From: an uncultured Bacteroidales bacterium
Lineage (GTDB): Bacteria > Bacteroidota > Bacteroidia > Bacteroidales > UBA932
Direction of reading: 5' to 3'
DNA: 58,867 nucleotides
NCBI GenBank assembly: GCA_944323845.1
Contig: CALUUA010000031.1
Coordinates: 1-58,867, forward strand
The notes below the pieces were generated by a model that was given only the letters and a program-made list of their open reading frames with translations, was not told the DNA's origin and did no database searches. The translations under genes were made by a program, and so were the position numbers. Positions 8,894 to 17,535 of this stretch are shown one piece after another; positions within the stretch are counted from its first letter, which is position 1, and every line of letters begins with the position of its first letter.

Positions 8894-10315
8894 ATGACAC
8901 AAGATACTCACATATTGATATGGGATCGCTGTCTCAAGATGATTGAGCAGATAGTCAGTCCGAGGGCTTTCGAGACGTGGTTCAAGCCCATCAGGCCTGA
9001 ATCGTTCCTGAACGGTGTCCTGACTGTCAATGTCCCTTCGGAATTTTTCCGCGAGTATCTTGAAGAATATTATCTGGATGTACTCAAGAAAACACTGAAG
9101 AAGGAGATTGGAGCGGATGCGAAGCTGGTTTACAGGGTCGCACCGGTCAGGGTACAGCCGCCGATGGAATATCCGGCCGCCCACTGCAACACTCCTGTGA
9201 ACAAACCTATAAATGTTCCGAGTTTCAGGCAGGCCGGCAGTCCGAATCCTTTCGTGATACCGGGATTGAAGCCGGTGACCGTAAATTCGCAGCTGAATCC
9301 GAACTATTGTTTCGGGAATCTTGTGGCGGGAGAATGCAACAAGATGGGAATCACCGCAGGCGAGAGCATTGCACTGCACCCTGGAAAGACGGCTTTCAAC
9401 CCTCTTTTCCTTTTCGGAGGTCCGGGGTTGGGAAAGACGCATCTGGCGCAGGCCATAGGAATCGCCATCAAGGAAAAGTATCCGGAACTTGTAGTCCTTT
9501 ACGTATCTGCGAACAGGTTCAAGACACAGTTTATGGATGCTGTTTCGGTGAAGAACAATCTTACGGATTTTCTCTCCTTCTACATGAAGATGGATGTCCT
9601 TATCGTCGATGACATTCAGGACATGTCCTCGCCGGGTACGCAGAATGCATTTTTCCAGATATTCAATCATCTGCATCAGGCAGGAAAGCAGCTTATTTTC
9701 ACATCCGACAGGGCTCCCGTCGATCTGAAGAATTTCGAGGAGCGGCTTCTTTCACGGCTGAAGTGGGGGCTGTCTGTAGAATTGCAGCGGCCGGATTTCG
9801 CTACCAGACTTTCCATGTTGAAGTCCCGCAGTTTCAGGGAGGGTGTGAAGCTCAGCGATGATGTCCTGATATATCTTGCCAGCAGGATTACGTCTAATTT
9901 CAGGGAACTGGAAGGGGCGTTGATTTCCCTCATTGCGAATGCGACTTTCACCCATAAGGAAATCACTGTCGAACTGGCGGAGCGGATCACTACCAAGATA
10001 GTGGGCGAGCAGAAGAGCGACCTGACCATAGAGAAGGTGCAGAAGGCCGTGTGCCAGTATTTCAATATTACGATGGACAATCTCTTGTCCAAGTCCAGAA
10101 AACGCCAGATAGTGCAGGCAAGGCAGATCGCCATGTATATGAGCCGGAACCTTCTGAAGTGCTCTCTGTCTACCATAGGCTCCGAAATCGGAGGCAAGGA
10201 TCATTCTACAGTGCTCCATGCATGTTCTACCGTACAGGATCTGATGAGTATCGACAAGACTTTCAGACAGTATGTGACCGACATAGAAAAGATGCTGGTC
10301 CCTGCCAGAGGCTAA
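8894..10315 (+). CDS. dnaA: Chromosomal replication initiator DnaA
   Basis: A 473-residue DnaA, the AAA+ protein that binds oriC, melts it and loads the helicase. Domain I is at about 1-90 (ILIWDRCLKMIEQIVSPRAF), a linker follows to about 135, then AAA+ with Walker A GGPGLGKT (175-182) and Walker B VDDIQD (about 238-243), and the C-terminal DNA-binding helix-turn-helix with GGKDHSTVLHA (433-443), a variant of the usual G(R)DHTTV signature. Length is normal. pepD and rpe follow with gaps of 13 and 6 bases, so the three look cotranscribed. The gene is preceded by a strong terminator-like hairpin. Confidence 0.97.
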   Translation: MTQDTHILIWDRCLKMIEQIVSPRAFETWFKPIRPESFLNGVLTVNVPSEFFREYLEEYYLDVLKKTLKKEIGADAKLVYRVAPVRVQPPMEYPAAHCNTPVNKPINVPSFRQAGSPNPFVIPGLKPVTVNSQLNPNYCFGNLVAGECNKMGITAGESIALHPGKTAFNPLFLFGGPGLGKTHLAQAIGIAIKEKYPELVVLYVSANRFKTQFMDAVSVKNNLTDFLSFYMKMDVLIVDDIQDMSSPGTQNAFFQIFNHLHQAGKQLIFTSDRAPVDLKNFEERLLSRLKWGLSVELQRPDFATRLSMLKSRSFREGVKLSDDVLIYLASRITSNFRELEGALISLIANATFTHKEITVELAERITTKIVGEQKSDLTIEKVQKAVCQYFNITMDNLLSKSRKRQIVQARQIAMYMSRNLLKCSLSTIGSEIGGKDHSTVLHACSTVQDLMSIDKTFRQYVTDIEKMLVPARG

Positions 10316-10328
10316 ATTTTCATCTGAT

Positions 10329-11762
10329 ATGGATTCAAGAAAGGTATTGGACATCTTCCGTGAGATCACAAAGGTCCCGCGGGAGTCCGGGCATGAGGAG
10401 AAGATCATAGCTTTTCTTCAGCAGTTCGCCCGTGAGCATTCTCTGGAGTGCCGGACAGATGAGGCGGGCAATGTCGTTATCGTGAAGCCTGCCTCTGAAG
10501 GGTGCGGACATCTTCCGGTCATAGTATTGCAGAGCCATTCCGACATGGTATGCGAGAAAAATTCGGGAGTGGAGCATGATTTTTCGCGCGATCCTATAAA
10601 ATATGTCATCGAGGATGGCTGGATGATAGCCAAGGATACCACATTGGGAGCGGACTGCGGAATAGGCATGGCAGCGGAACTTGCCGTCCTTACGAGCGAT
10701 CTGCCTACCGGAAAGATAGAGTGTCTGTTTACCGTCTCGGAAGAGACAGGTCTGGACGGAGCGAATGCGCTGAAGCCTGGCTTCATCACCGGAAATATCC
10801 TCATCAATCTGGATTCCGAAGATGAAGGCGAACTTTTCGTAGGCTGTGCAGGAGGTCTGGATACCACTGCAGTATTCAGATATTCTCCTGTCCCTGTCGC
10901 CGGAGATTCCGTCATGATCAGGCTCCGTATCTCGAACTGTATCGGAGGTCATAGCGGCGATGACATAGATAAGGGCAGGGCGAATGCCGTCCAGCTACTT
11001 GCACGTTTCCTGTATTCCATACCTGAATATAACTTGTGCAGGATTGACGGAGGGAACAAGCGCAATGCCATTGCCCGCGAGGCGGAGGCTGTGATTGCCG
11101 TAAACGCGTCGGCCGTGTCCGGCATAGAACAGCTCGTCGCGGAATACGCTTCGGATCTGAAGACGGAATATGCCGTGTCCGATCCGGATATCCTTATGAA
11201 GTGCATGGTGGAGGGAGCTCCGTCTCCGGAGACGAAGGCAGTGGAACCGTCTGTGGCGGATTCTCTGGTCAACTCGCTTTTTGCAGCCCCTCATGGCGTA
11301 CTGGCCATGAGTATGGATATCAAGGGATTAGTAGAGACATCCACAAATCTGGCATCTGTCAAAATGCCGCAGGAGGGTCTTATCAGGGTAGGAACCAGTC
11401 AGAGAAGTTCCGTGACATCGGAGCGCAGGGCTGCCGGCCTGAAAGTGGAAGCCGTGTTCAGGCTTGCCGGAGCGGAAGTCACTCATGAGTCGGAATATCC
11501 AGGATGGAAACCGAATATGGATTCCCGGCTGTTGGAAGTATGCCGCGCATCATATGTCCGTCTGTTCGGAAACGAACCGGTGGTGCGTGCCATCCATGCC
11601 GGACTTGAATGCGGTCTCTTTCTCGACAAGTTCCCGGGTATGGATATGATTTCATTCGGACCGACATTGCGCAATGTCCATGCTCCGGGCGAAAAGCTGG
11701 AATTGGCATCGCTCGACAAGTTCGTCGCCTTCCTCGCAGATGTGATTACCCATATAGGCTGA
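10329..11762 (+). CDS. pepD: Aminoacyl-histidine dipeptidase (PepD, M20C)
   Basis: A 477-residue cytoplasmic zinc dipeptidase of family M20C, which cleaves beta-Ala-His and a range of other unblocked dipeptides. Metal-site motifs are in place: QSHSDMV near residue 77, TTLGADCGIGMA near 115, VSEETGLDG near 145 with the catalytic Glu pair, and the C-terminal IHAGLECG near 420. The lid/dimerisation insert with ISNCIGGHSGDDI lies near 205. Length agrees with E. coli PepD (485). It sits between dnaA and rpe with almost no spacing. Confidence 0.93.
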   Translation: MDSRKVLDIFREITKVPRESGHEEKIIAFLQQFAREHSLECRTDEAGNVVIVKPASEGCGHLPVIVLQSHSDMVCEKNSGVEHDFSRDPIKYVIEDGWMIAKDTTLGADCGIGMAAELAVLTSDLPTGKIECLFTVSEETGLDGANALKPGFITGNILINLDSEDEGELFVGCAGGLDTTAVFRYSPVPVAGDSVMIRLRISNCIGGHSGDDIDKGRANAVQLLARFLYSIPEYNLCRIDGGNKRNAIAREAEAVIAVNASAVSGIEQLVAEYASDLKTEYAVSDPDILMKCMVEGAPSPETKAVEPSVADSLVNSLFAAPHGVLAMSMDIKGLVETSTNLASVKMPQEGLIRVGTSQRSSVTSERRAAGLKVEAVFRLAGAEVTHESEYPGWKPNMDSRLLEVCRASYVRLFGNEPVVRAIHAGLECGLFLDKFPGMDMISFGPTLRNVHAPGEKLELASLDKFVAFLADVITHIG

Positions 11763-11768
11763 CAGATT

Positions 11769-12407
11769 ATGGCACAGGTATCCGTTTCCATGCTTTCCGC
11801 AGATTTCCTCCATCTTGACAGGGATGTCAGGATGGTAAACGCCTATGCAGACATGTTCCATCTGGATATAATGGACGGGACATTCGTGCCTAACATATCA
11901 TACGGATTTCCGGTAGTGGAAGCCATCGCATCCATTGCCGAAAAGCCTCTGGACACTCACCTGATGATTGTGCGTCCCGAAAAGTACGTGGAGAGGTTTG
12001 CAAAAGCCGGCTCCTCTCTATTGAGTTTCCACCTGAATGCCACCGATGATCCGGACGCCGTGCTCAGCCAGATTCATGACCACGGGATGAAGGCCGGCAT
12101 CGCCATAAATCCTGACATCCCGGTAGAGCGTCTTTTCCCTTATCTTGACGGATGCGACTTCATACTTCTCATGTCTGTATTCGCCGGTTTCGGCGGACAG
12201 AAATTCATTGAAGACACATACGGCCGCATACGTGAGCTGAAAGCGGAAATTGTCCGCAAGGGATTGCCGTGCCTTATAGAGGTGGACGGGGGAGTATCCG
12301 AAAAGAATGCATCGGAATTGAATGCTGCCGGAGCCGATATCCTGGTATCCGGAAGCGCAGTCTTCAAGGCTATAGACCCTGCTTCTGCAATATCATCCAT
12401 GAGATGA
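11769..12407 (+). CDS. rpe: Ribulose-phosphate 3-epimerase
   Basis: A 212-residue TIM-barrel enzyme interconverting ribulose 5-phosphate and xylulose 5-phosphate in the pentose phosphate pathway. Seen: SMLSADFLHLDRD (residues 5-17), MFHLDIMDGTFVPN with the metal-binding His and Asp (about 36-49), HLMIV, the LLMSVFAGFGGQKF phosphate loop, and EVDGGVSEKNA with the second catalytic Asp. Typical length. It closes the apparent dnaA-pepD-rpe unit; a T-rich stretch directly after the stop (12409-12445) could aid termination, though no clear hairpin is seen. Confidence 0.95.
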   Translation: MAQVSVSMLSADFLHLDRDVRMVNAYADMFHLDIMDGTFVPNISYGFPVVEAIASIAEKPLDTHLMIVRPEKYVERFAKAGSSLLSFHLNATDDPDAVLSQIHDHGMKAGIAINPDIPVERLFPYLDGCDFILLMSVFAGFGGQKFIEDTYGRIRELKAEIVRKGLPCLIEVDGGVSEKNASELNAAGADILVSGSAVFKAIDPASAISSMR

Positions 12408-12446
12408 TATTTTTTTCCGTTTTTTTTGAAAATTTTTTCTTTTTAT

Positions 12447-12479
12447 TTTGGGCAATTACGCAGAATTATATTATTTTCG
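12447..12479 (+). promoter_or_regulatory. Probable carAB promoter
   Basis: TTTG (12447-12450), 21-base spacer, TATTTTCG (12472-12479), one mismatch from TAnnTTTG. The start would be near 12486, giving a leader of about 28 bases before the carA ATG. No pyrimidine-sensing structure is evident in such a short leader. Confidence 0.6.
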
Positions 12480-12513
12480 CCCGATTTAAGCACTCTAAAA
12501 AACATACTTGACG

Positions 12514-13590
12514 ATGGAGCAAAAAATTCGAGCTACGCTCAAATTGGAGAACGGAATGGAGTTCCACGGGTATTCATTCGGTTACAACGGCCCATGTGAC
12601 GGCGAGGTAGTTTTCTCTACTGCCATGGTAGGATATACTGAAAGTCTTACCGATCCGTCCTATTCCGGTCAGATTCTGTGTATCACATATCCTATTGTCG
12701 GAAATTACGGCGTCCCTGCAGAGGAATTCGATGAAAACGGCATTTCCCGATACATGGAATCGGACGGCATTTATGTCAGGGGACTCGTCGTATCGGATTA
12801 TTCTTCGGATTTCAGTCATTGGAAAGCAGTCAAGAGTTTGGGACAGTGGCTGGAGGAACACAAGATTCCCGGAATTTACGGCATTGATACCAGAGAACTT
12901 ACCAAAGTATTGAGAGATAACGGTGCGATGCTCGGAATCATTGTCCCGGAGGGACAGGAAAGGAATTTCCCTGTACCGGATCCGAACAAGGAGAATCAGG
13001 TGGCAGTAGTCAGCTGCAAGGAAGTCATCCGCTACGGCCACGGCGACAAGAAAATAGTGCTCGTGGATTGCGGAGTCAAGCATAATATATTAAGGTGTTT
13101 CCTGAACAGGGGTGTGGAGATTATCCGCGTACCGTGGGATTATGATTTTACTGGGTTGGATTATGACGGACTCTTCATCTCGAACGGGCCTGGAAATCCT
13201 GAGTTCTGCGATATCACGGTGCAGCATATCCGTGAGGCCATGAAGAAGGACAAGCCTATTTTCGGCATATGCATGGGGAACCAGCTTCTGAGCAGGGCTG
13301 CGGGGGCGAAAACATACAAGCTCAAGTATGGTCACAGGAGTCATAACCAGCCGGTGCGCATGGTCGGCTCGAACATGTGTTTCGTCACTTCCCAGAATCA
13401 CGGCTATGCAGTGGACAACAGTACTCTCGGGCAGGATTGGGAACCGTATTTCCTGAACATGAACGACGGGACTAACGAGGGTATCAGACATAAGTACAAG
13501 CCTTTCTTTTCATCACAGTTCCATCCGGAGGCATCGAGCGGGCCGACAGACACGGAGTTCCTTTTCGATGAATTCCTAAGCAAACTCTAA
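12514..13590 (+). CDS. carA: Carbamoyl-phosphate synthase, small (glutaminase) subunit
   Basis: A 358-residue amidotransferase subunit that hydrolyses glutamine and passes ammonia to CarB for carbamoyl phosphate, used in pyrimidine and arginine synthesis. The N-terminal CarA domain (about 1-140) includes VFSTAMVGYTESLTDPSY; the class I glutaminase domain carries the nucleophile C253 in GICMGNQ and the H337/E339 pair in FHPEA. I start at the ATG at 12514; an in-frame TTG two codons earlier is less likely. carB follows after 36 bases and the pair is surely an operon. Confidence 0.96.
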   Translation: MEQKIRATLKLENGMEFHGYSFGYNGPCDGEVVFSTAMVGYTESLTDPSYSGQILCITYPIVGNYGVPAEEFDENGISRYMESDGIYVRGLVVSDYSSDFSHWKAVKSLGQWLEEHKIPGIYGIDTRELTKVLRDNGAMLGIIVPEGQERNFPVPDPNKENQVAVVSCKEVIRYGHGDKKIVLVDCGVKHNILRCFLNRGVEIIRVPWDYDFTGLDYDGLFISNGPGNPEFCDITVQHIREAMKKDKPIFGICMGNQLLSRAAGAKTYKLKYGHRSHNQPVRMVGSNMCFVTSQNHGYAVDNSTLGQDWEPYFLNMNDGTNEGIRHKYKPFFSSQFHPEASSGPTDTEFLFDEFLSKL

Positions 13591-13626
13591 AAGGATATTG
13601 CCAGAATCAATTTAAACTTCACGACA

Positions 13627-16600
13627 ATGATAGACAACGATATAAAGAAAGTATTGCTGCTCGGTTCCGGAGCATTGAAAATAGGCGAGGCCGGAGAGTT
13701 CGACTATTCAGGATCCCAAGCCTTGAAGGCGATGAAGGAGGAGGGGATAGAGACAGTCCTCATCAATCCGAACATAGCCACAGTGCAGACATCCGAAAAG
13801 GTGGCTGACAAGATATATTTCCTTCCTGTCACTCCGTATTTTGTAGAAAAGGTGATCCGGAAGGAGGCTCCGCAGGGCATATTGCTCGCTTTCGGCGGAC
13901 AGACTGCCCTGAACTGCGGTGTGGAACTCTACAAGTCCGGCATACTGGAGAAATACAATGTAAAGGTTCTCGGTACCCCGGTGCAGGCTATCATAGATAC
14001 TGAAGACAGGGAACTGTTCATCGAAAGGCTGGACCAGATAGGGGTGAAGACCATAAAGTCTCACGCTACGGAAAGTATAGAGCAGGCCAGGGCGGCTGCG
14101 CAGGAGCTCGGTTATCCTGTCATCCTGCGTGCGGCTTACGCTTTGGGCGGTCTCGGTTCCGGGTTCTGCGATGATGAGTCGCAGCTTTTCGATGTGGCTG
14201 AAAAGGCTTTCTCGTTTTCTCCGCAGGTTCTGGTGGAGAAGTCCCTGAAGGGGTGGAAGGAAATAGAATACGAAGTGGTCAGGGACCGTTATGACAACTG
14301 TATTACGGTCTGCAACATGGAGAACTTCGACCCGCTGGGAATACATACCGGAGAAAGTATCGTGGTGGCTCCGTGCCAGACTCTCGACAATGATGACGTG
14401 GAGTTCCTCAGAGATCTGGCCATCAAGATAGTGCGTCATGTCGGAATAGTGGGCGAGTGCAATGTGCAGTTCGCATATGATCCGAATTCCATGGAATACA
14501 GGGTAATCGAAGTTAATGCCCGTCTGAGCCGGTCTTCCGCCCTTGCTTCAAAGGCTACCGGCTATCCTCTCGCATTCGTGGCTGCCAAGCTCGGTCTGGG
14601 CTACGGACTTTTCGACCTGAAGAATTCTGTCACTAAAAATACGCCGGCATTCTTCGAACCTGCCATCGACTACATAGTCTGCAAAATACCGCGCTGGGAT
14701 CTGTCCAAGTTCCACGGGGTTTCCAGAAAGATCGGTTCGAGCATGAAGAGCGTCGGAGAAGTTATGTCCATCGGCCGCAGTTTCGAGGAGGCTATTCAGA
14801 AGGGTTTGAGGATGATTGGCCAAGGCGCACACGGATTCGTAGGAAACAAGGAGCTGAAAGTGGATGACATAGATGAAGCTCTGAAAGATCCTACAGATAA
14901 CCGCATTTTCGTGATATCCAAAGCGATGCGTGCAGGATATACTGTAGACCAGATACATGCCCTGACCAAGATAGACAGATGGTTCCTTGACAAGCTGGCC
15001 CGCATAGTGGCGACGTATCAGGAAATGCTGGGCTACGGGAACTGCGAGGCCATGCCGCTGGAGCTTCTGAAGACTGCGAAAAAACAGGGTTTTTCAGATT
15101 TTCAGATAGGGCGTGCCCTGTATAAGGATACGATAGACGGGGAAGATGCGCAGAATCTGGTAAGAGAGTTCCGTAAATCACATGGCATAGTGCCGTGTGT
15201 CAAGCAGATAGATACGCTGGCGGCAGAATTTCCCGCAGCCACGAATTATCTCTACCTGACTTATAACGGTAATTTCAATGACGTGGCCTATCTGCATGAT
15301 CACAAGTCGGTAATTGTCCTCGGTTCCGGAGCTTACAGGATAGGTTCGTCCGTAGAATTCGACTGGTGCTCCGTAAATGCCCTGCAGACGATCAGGAAAG
15401 AGGGCTACAGGGGAGTGATGATAAACTACAACCCTGAAACCGTGTCCACGGACTACGACATGAGCGACCGTCTGTATTTCGACGAGCTGACTTATGAGAG
15501 GGTGATGGATATCTATGAACTGGAGCAGCCGCACGGCATGGTGGTGTCTGTCGGCGGACAGATTCCGAACAATCTGGCTCTCCGCCTTGACAGGAGCGGG
15601 GTCAACATCCTCGGGACCAAGGCTACCAGCATCGACAAGGCTGAGGACAGACATAAGTTCTCCTCCATAGTGGACGCTTTAGGTATCGACCAGCCTAAAT
15701 GGCGCGAGCTTACCACTCTGGACGACGTCCATGATTTCGTGGCGAAGGTGGGCTATCCTGTACTTGTCCGTCCTTCCTATGTCCTTTCAGGGGCAGCCAT
15801 GAATGTATGTTATAATGAAGACGAGCTCCGCCGCTTCCTTTCGCTTGCGGCCGAGGTGTCTAAGAAACATCCTGTCGTGGTGAGCGAATTCATGCAGAGG
15901 TGCAAGGAAATAGAGTTCGATGCCGTGGCTGACGGAGGAGAGGTCATAGCATACGCCATTTCCGAACATGTGGAGTTTGCCGGAGTGCATTCCGGAGATG
16001 CCACGATCCAGTTCCCTCCGCAGAAGTTGTACATTGAGACTGTCCGCAGGATCAAGAAGATAGCCAAGAAGATAGCGGCTGCTCTGGAAATTTCTGGACC
16101 GTTCAATATCCAGTTCCTGGCAAAGGAAAACGAAATCAAGGTAATCGAGTGCAATCTCCGTGCTTCGAGAAGTTTTCCGTTCGTGTCCAAGATATTGAAA
16201 ATAAATCTCATAGAGCTTGCGACAAAAGTAATGTTGGGACTCAAGCCGGCAGCTCCTCACAAGAGCGCCTTCGATCTGGATTATGTGGGAATCAAGGCGT
16301 CCCAGTTCTCTTTCTCAAGACTTCATCAGGCGGATCCTGTCCTCGGAGTGGACATGGCGTCTACCGGAGAAGTCGGCTGTCTGGGAGATGATTTCAACGA
16401 GGCTCTTCTCAAGTCCATCCTGTCTGTCGGATACAGAATCCCGCAGAAGAATATTCTGGTGTCATCGGGAGATGCCCTGCAGAAAGCGGATCTTCTGAAT
16501 GCCTGCCGCCTGCTTGCCGGGCATGGATACACGATTTACGCTACTGCCGGAACATACAGGTATCTTGTCGAAAACGAAGTATCTGCCGTGAGAGTGCTCT

Positions 16601-16866
16601 GGCCGAGCGAATGCGAGGATCCGGTTCTGTCCGCACAGTTCGAGTCCGCCTTGAAGATGCTTCAGGAGAAGGAAATAGATCTGGTCGTGAATATTCCAAA
16701 GAACTTCACGAGTGCAGAGCTGGCAAACGGTTATAAGATAAGGAGGGCAGCCATAGACTTCAACATCCCTCTGATCACCAATGCACGTCTGGCGACTGCC
16801 TTTATCAGGGCATTCTGCAGTATGGGCATGGATGATATACAGATAAAGTCCTGGGATCAGTATTAG
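13627..16866 (+). CDS. carB: Carbamoyl-phosphate synthase, large subunit
   Basis: A 1079-residue synthetase subunit with two homologous ATP-grasp halves (about residues 1-400 and 555-930), a central oligomerisation region and a C-terminal MGS-like regulatory domain (about 935-1079). Both halves start with the nucleotide-binding SGALKIGEAGEFDYSG / SGAYRIGSSVEFDW pattern, and ECNVQFA / FNIQFLA, EVNARLSRSSALASKATGYP and ECNLRASRSFPFVSK mark the metal-binding strands. Length matches E. coli CarB (1073). The stop codon overlaps the convergent tRNA-modification gene by 4 bases. Confidence 0.97.
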   Translation: MIDNDIKKVLLLGSGALKIGEAGEFDYSGSQALKAMKEEGIETVLINPNIATVQTSEKVADKIYFLPVTPYFVEKVIRKEAPQGILLAFGGQTALNCGVELYKSGILEKYNVKVLGTPVQAIIDTEDRELFIERLDQIGVKTIKSHATESIEQARAAAQELGYPVILRAAYALGGLGSGFCDDESQLFDVAEKAFSFSPQVLVEKSLKGWKEIEYEVVRDRYDNCITVCNMENFDPLGIHTGESIVVAPCQTLDNDDVEFLRDLAIKIVRHVGIVGECNVQFAYDPNSMEYRVIEVNARLSRSSALASKATGYPLAFVAAKLGLGYGLFDLKNSVTKNTPAFFEPAIDYIVCKIPRWDLSKFHGVSRKIGSSMKSVGEVMSIGRSFEEAIQKGLRMIGQGAHGFVGNKELKVDDIDEALKDPTDNRIFVISKAMRAGYTVDQIHALTKIDRWFLDKLARIVATYQEMLGYGNCEAMPLELLKTAKKQGFSDFQIGRALYKDTIDGEDAQNLVREFRKSHGIVPCVKQIDTLAAEFPAATNYLYLTYNGNFNDVAYLHDHKSVIVLGSGAYRIGSSVEFDWCSVNALQTIRKEGYRGVMINYNPETVSTDYDMSDRLYFDELTYERVMDIYELEQPHGMVVSVGGQIPNNLALRLDRSGVNILGTKATSIDKAEDRHKFSSIVDALGIDQPKWRELTTLDDVHDFVAKVGYPVLVRPSYVLSGAAMNVCYNEDELRRFLSLAAEVSKKHPVVVSEFMQRCKEIEFDAVADGGEVIAYAISEHVEFAGVHSGDATIQFPPQKLYIETVRRIKKIAKKIAAALEISGPFNIQFLAKENEIKVIECNLRASRSFPFVSKILKINLIELATKVMLGLKPAAPHKSAFDLDYVGIKASQFSFSRLHQADPVLGVDMASTGEVGCLGDDFNEALLKSILSVGYRIPQKNILVSSGDALQKADLLNACRLLAGHGYTIYATAGTYRYLVENEVSAVRVLWPSECEDPVLSAQFESALKMLQEKEIDLVVNIPKNFTSAELANGYKIRRAAIDFNIPLITNARLATAFIRAFCSMGMDDIQIKSWDQY

Positions 16867-17480
16867 AATTCCAGTTCTCCGATTCCCTGGCGGATAACGC
16901 TGATTTCAGGCCCGGTGCAGTCGATTACGGTGGATACATCGAGACTGCCCGGGCCTGAATCTATGACCATATCCACGGTTTTTCCCCATTTTTCGTGTAT
17001 CAGTTCCGGTTCAGTGGCGTATCCCGGGTCATCATCTTCGTCATATGGTATGCTGGCTGTCATCAGCGGAGCTCCCAACGCTTCCGCTATCTGCATCACT
17101 GCCTGATGCGCGGGCATCCTTATGCCTACTTCTTTCCTGCTCCTGAAAATTTTCGGCAGCCTGGATGTCCCTTCCAGAATGAAGGTGAAAGGGCCGGGCA
17201 GATTCTTCTTCATCAGCTTGAACGTGGAATTATCCATGTGGGCATACTGGCTGATGGTGCTCAGGTCATAGCATATTATGGACAGACGGTTCTTCCGGGG
17301 ATCCGTACCTTTTATCTTGCATATCTTTTCGACTGCACGTTCTTTCAGGGCGTGGCAACCTATGGCATACATGGTATCGGTCGGATATATTATCAGTCCC
17401 CCTTCATCGAGCAATTCCGTAATTTCCGAAATTACAGAAGGGTCATTGTTTCTTTCATAAAGTTTCAAAAGCATAGGCAT
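16863..17480 (-). CDS. Sua5/YciO/YrdC family: threonylcarbamoyl-AMP synthase-like
   Basis: A 205-residue single-domain YrdC-fold protein. The family makes threonylcarbamoyl-AMP from threonine, bicarbonate and ATP for the t6A modification of ANN-decoding tRNAs. Visible signature: GGLIIYPTDTMYAIGCHA (about 30-47), the KGTDPRKNRLSIIC segment and PGPFTFILEG. It lacks a C-terminal Sua5 domain, so it is the short YrdC/YciO type; YciO paralogues have much weaker activity and I cannot separate the two by eye. The start may be the first Met or the Met two residues later. It ends tail-to-tail with carB. Confidence 0.85.
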   Translation of the reverse strand: MPMLLKLYERNNDPSVISEITELLDEGGLIIYPTDTMYAIGCHALKERAVEKICKIKGTDPRKNRLSIICYDLSTISQYAHMDNSTFKLMKKNLPGPFTFILEGTSRLPKIFRSRKEVGIRMPAHQAVMQIAEALGAPLMTASIPYDEDDDPGYATEPELIHEKWGKTVDMVIDSGPGSLDVSTVIDCTGPEISVIRQGIGELEF

Positions 17481-17535
17481 CCCATTTAAGAGACGCCAAT
17501 TTATGCTTTTTCACTCACAATCGCAATATTCAGCG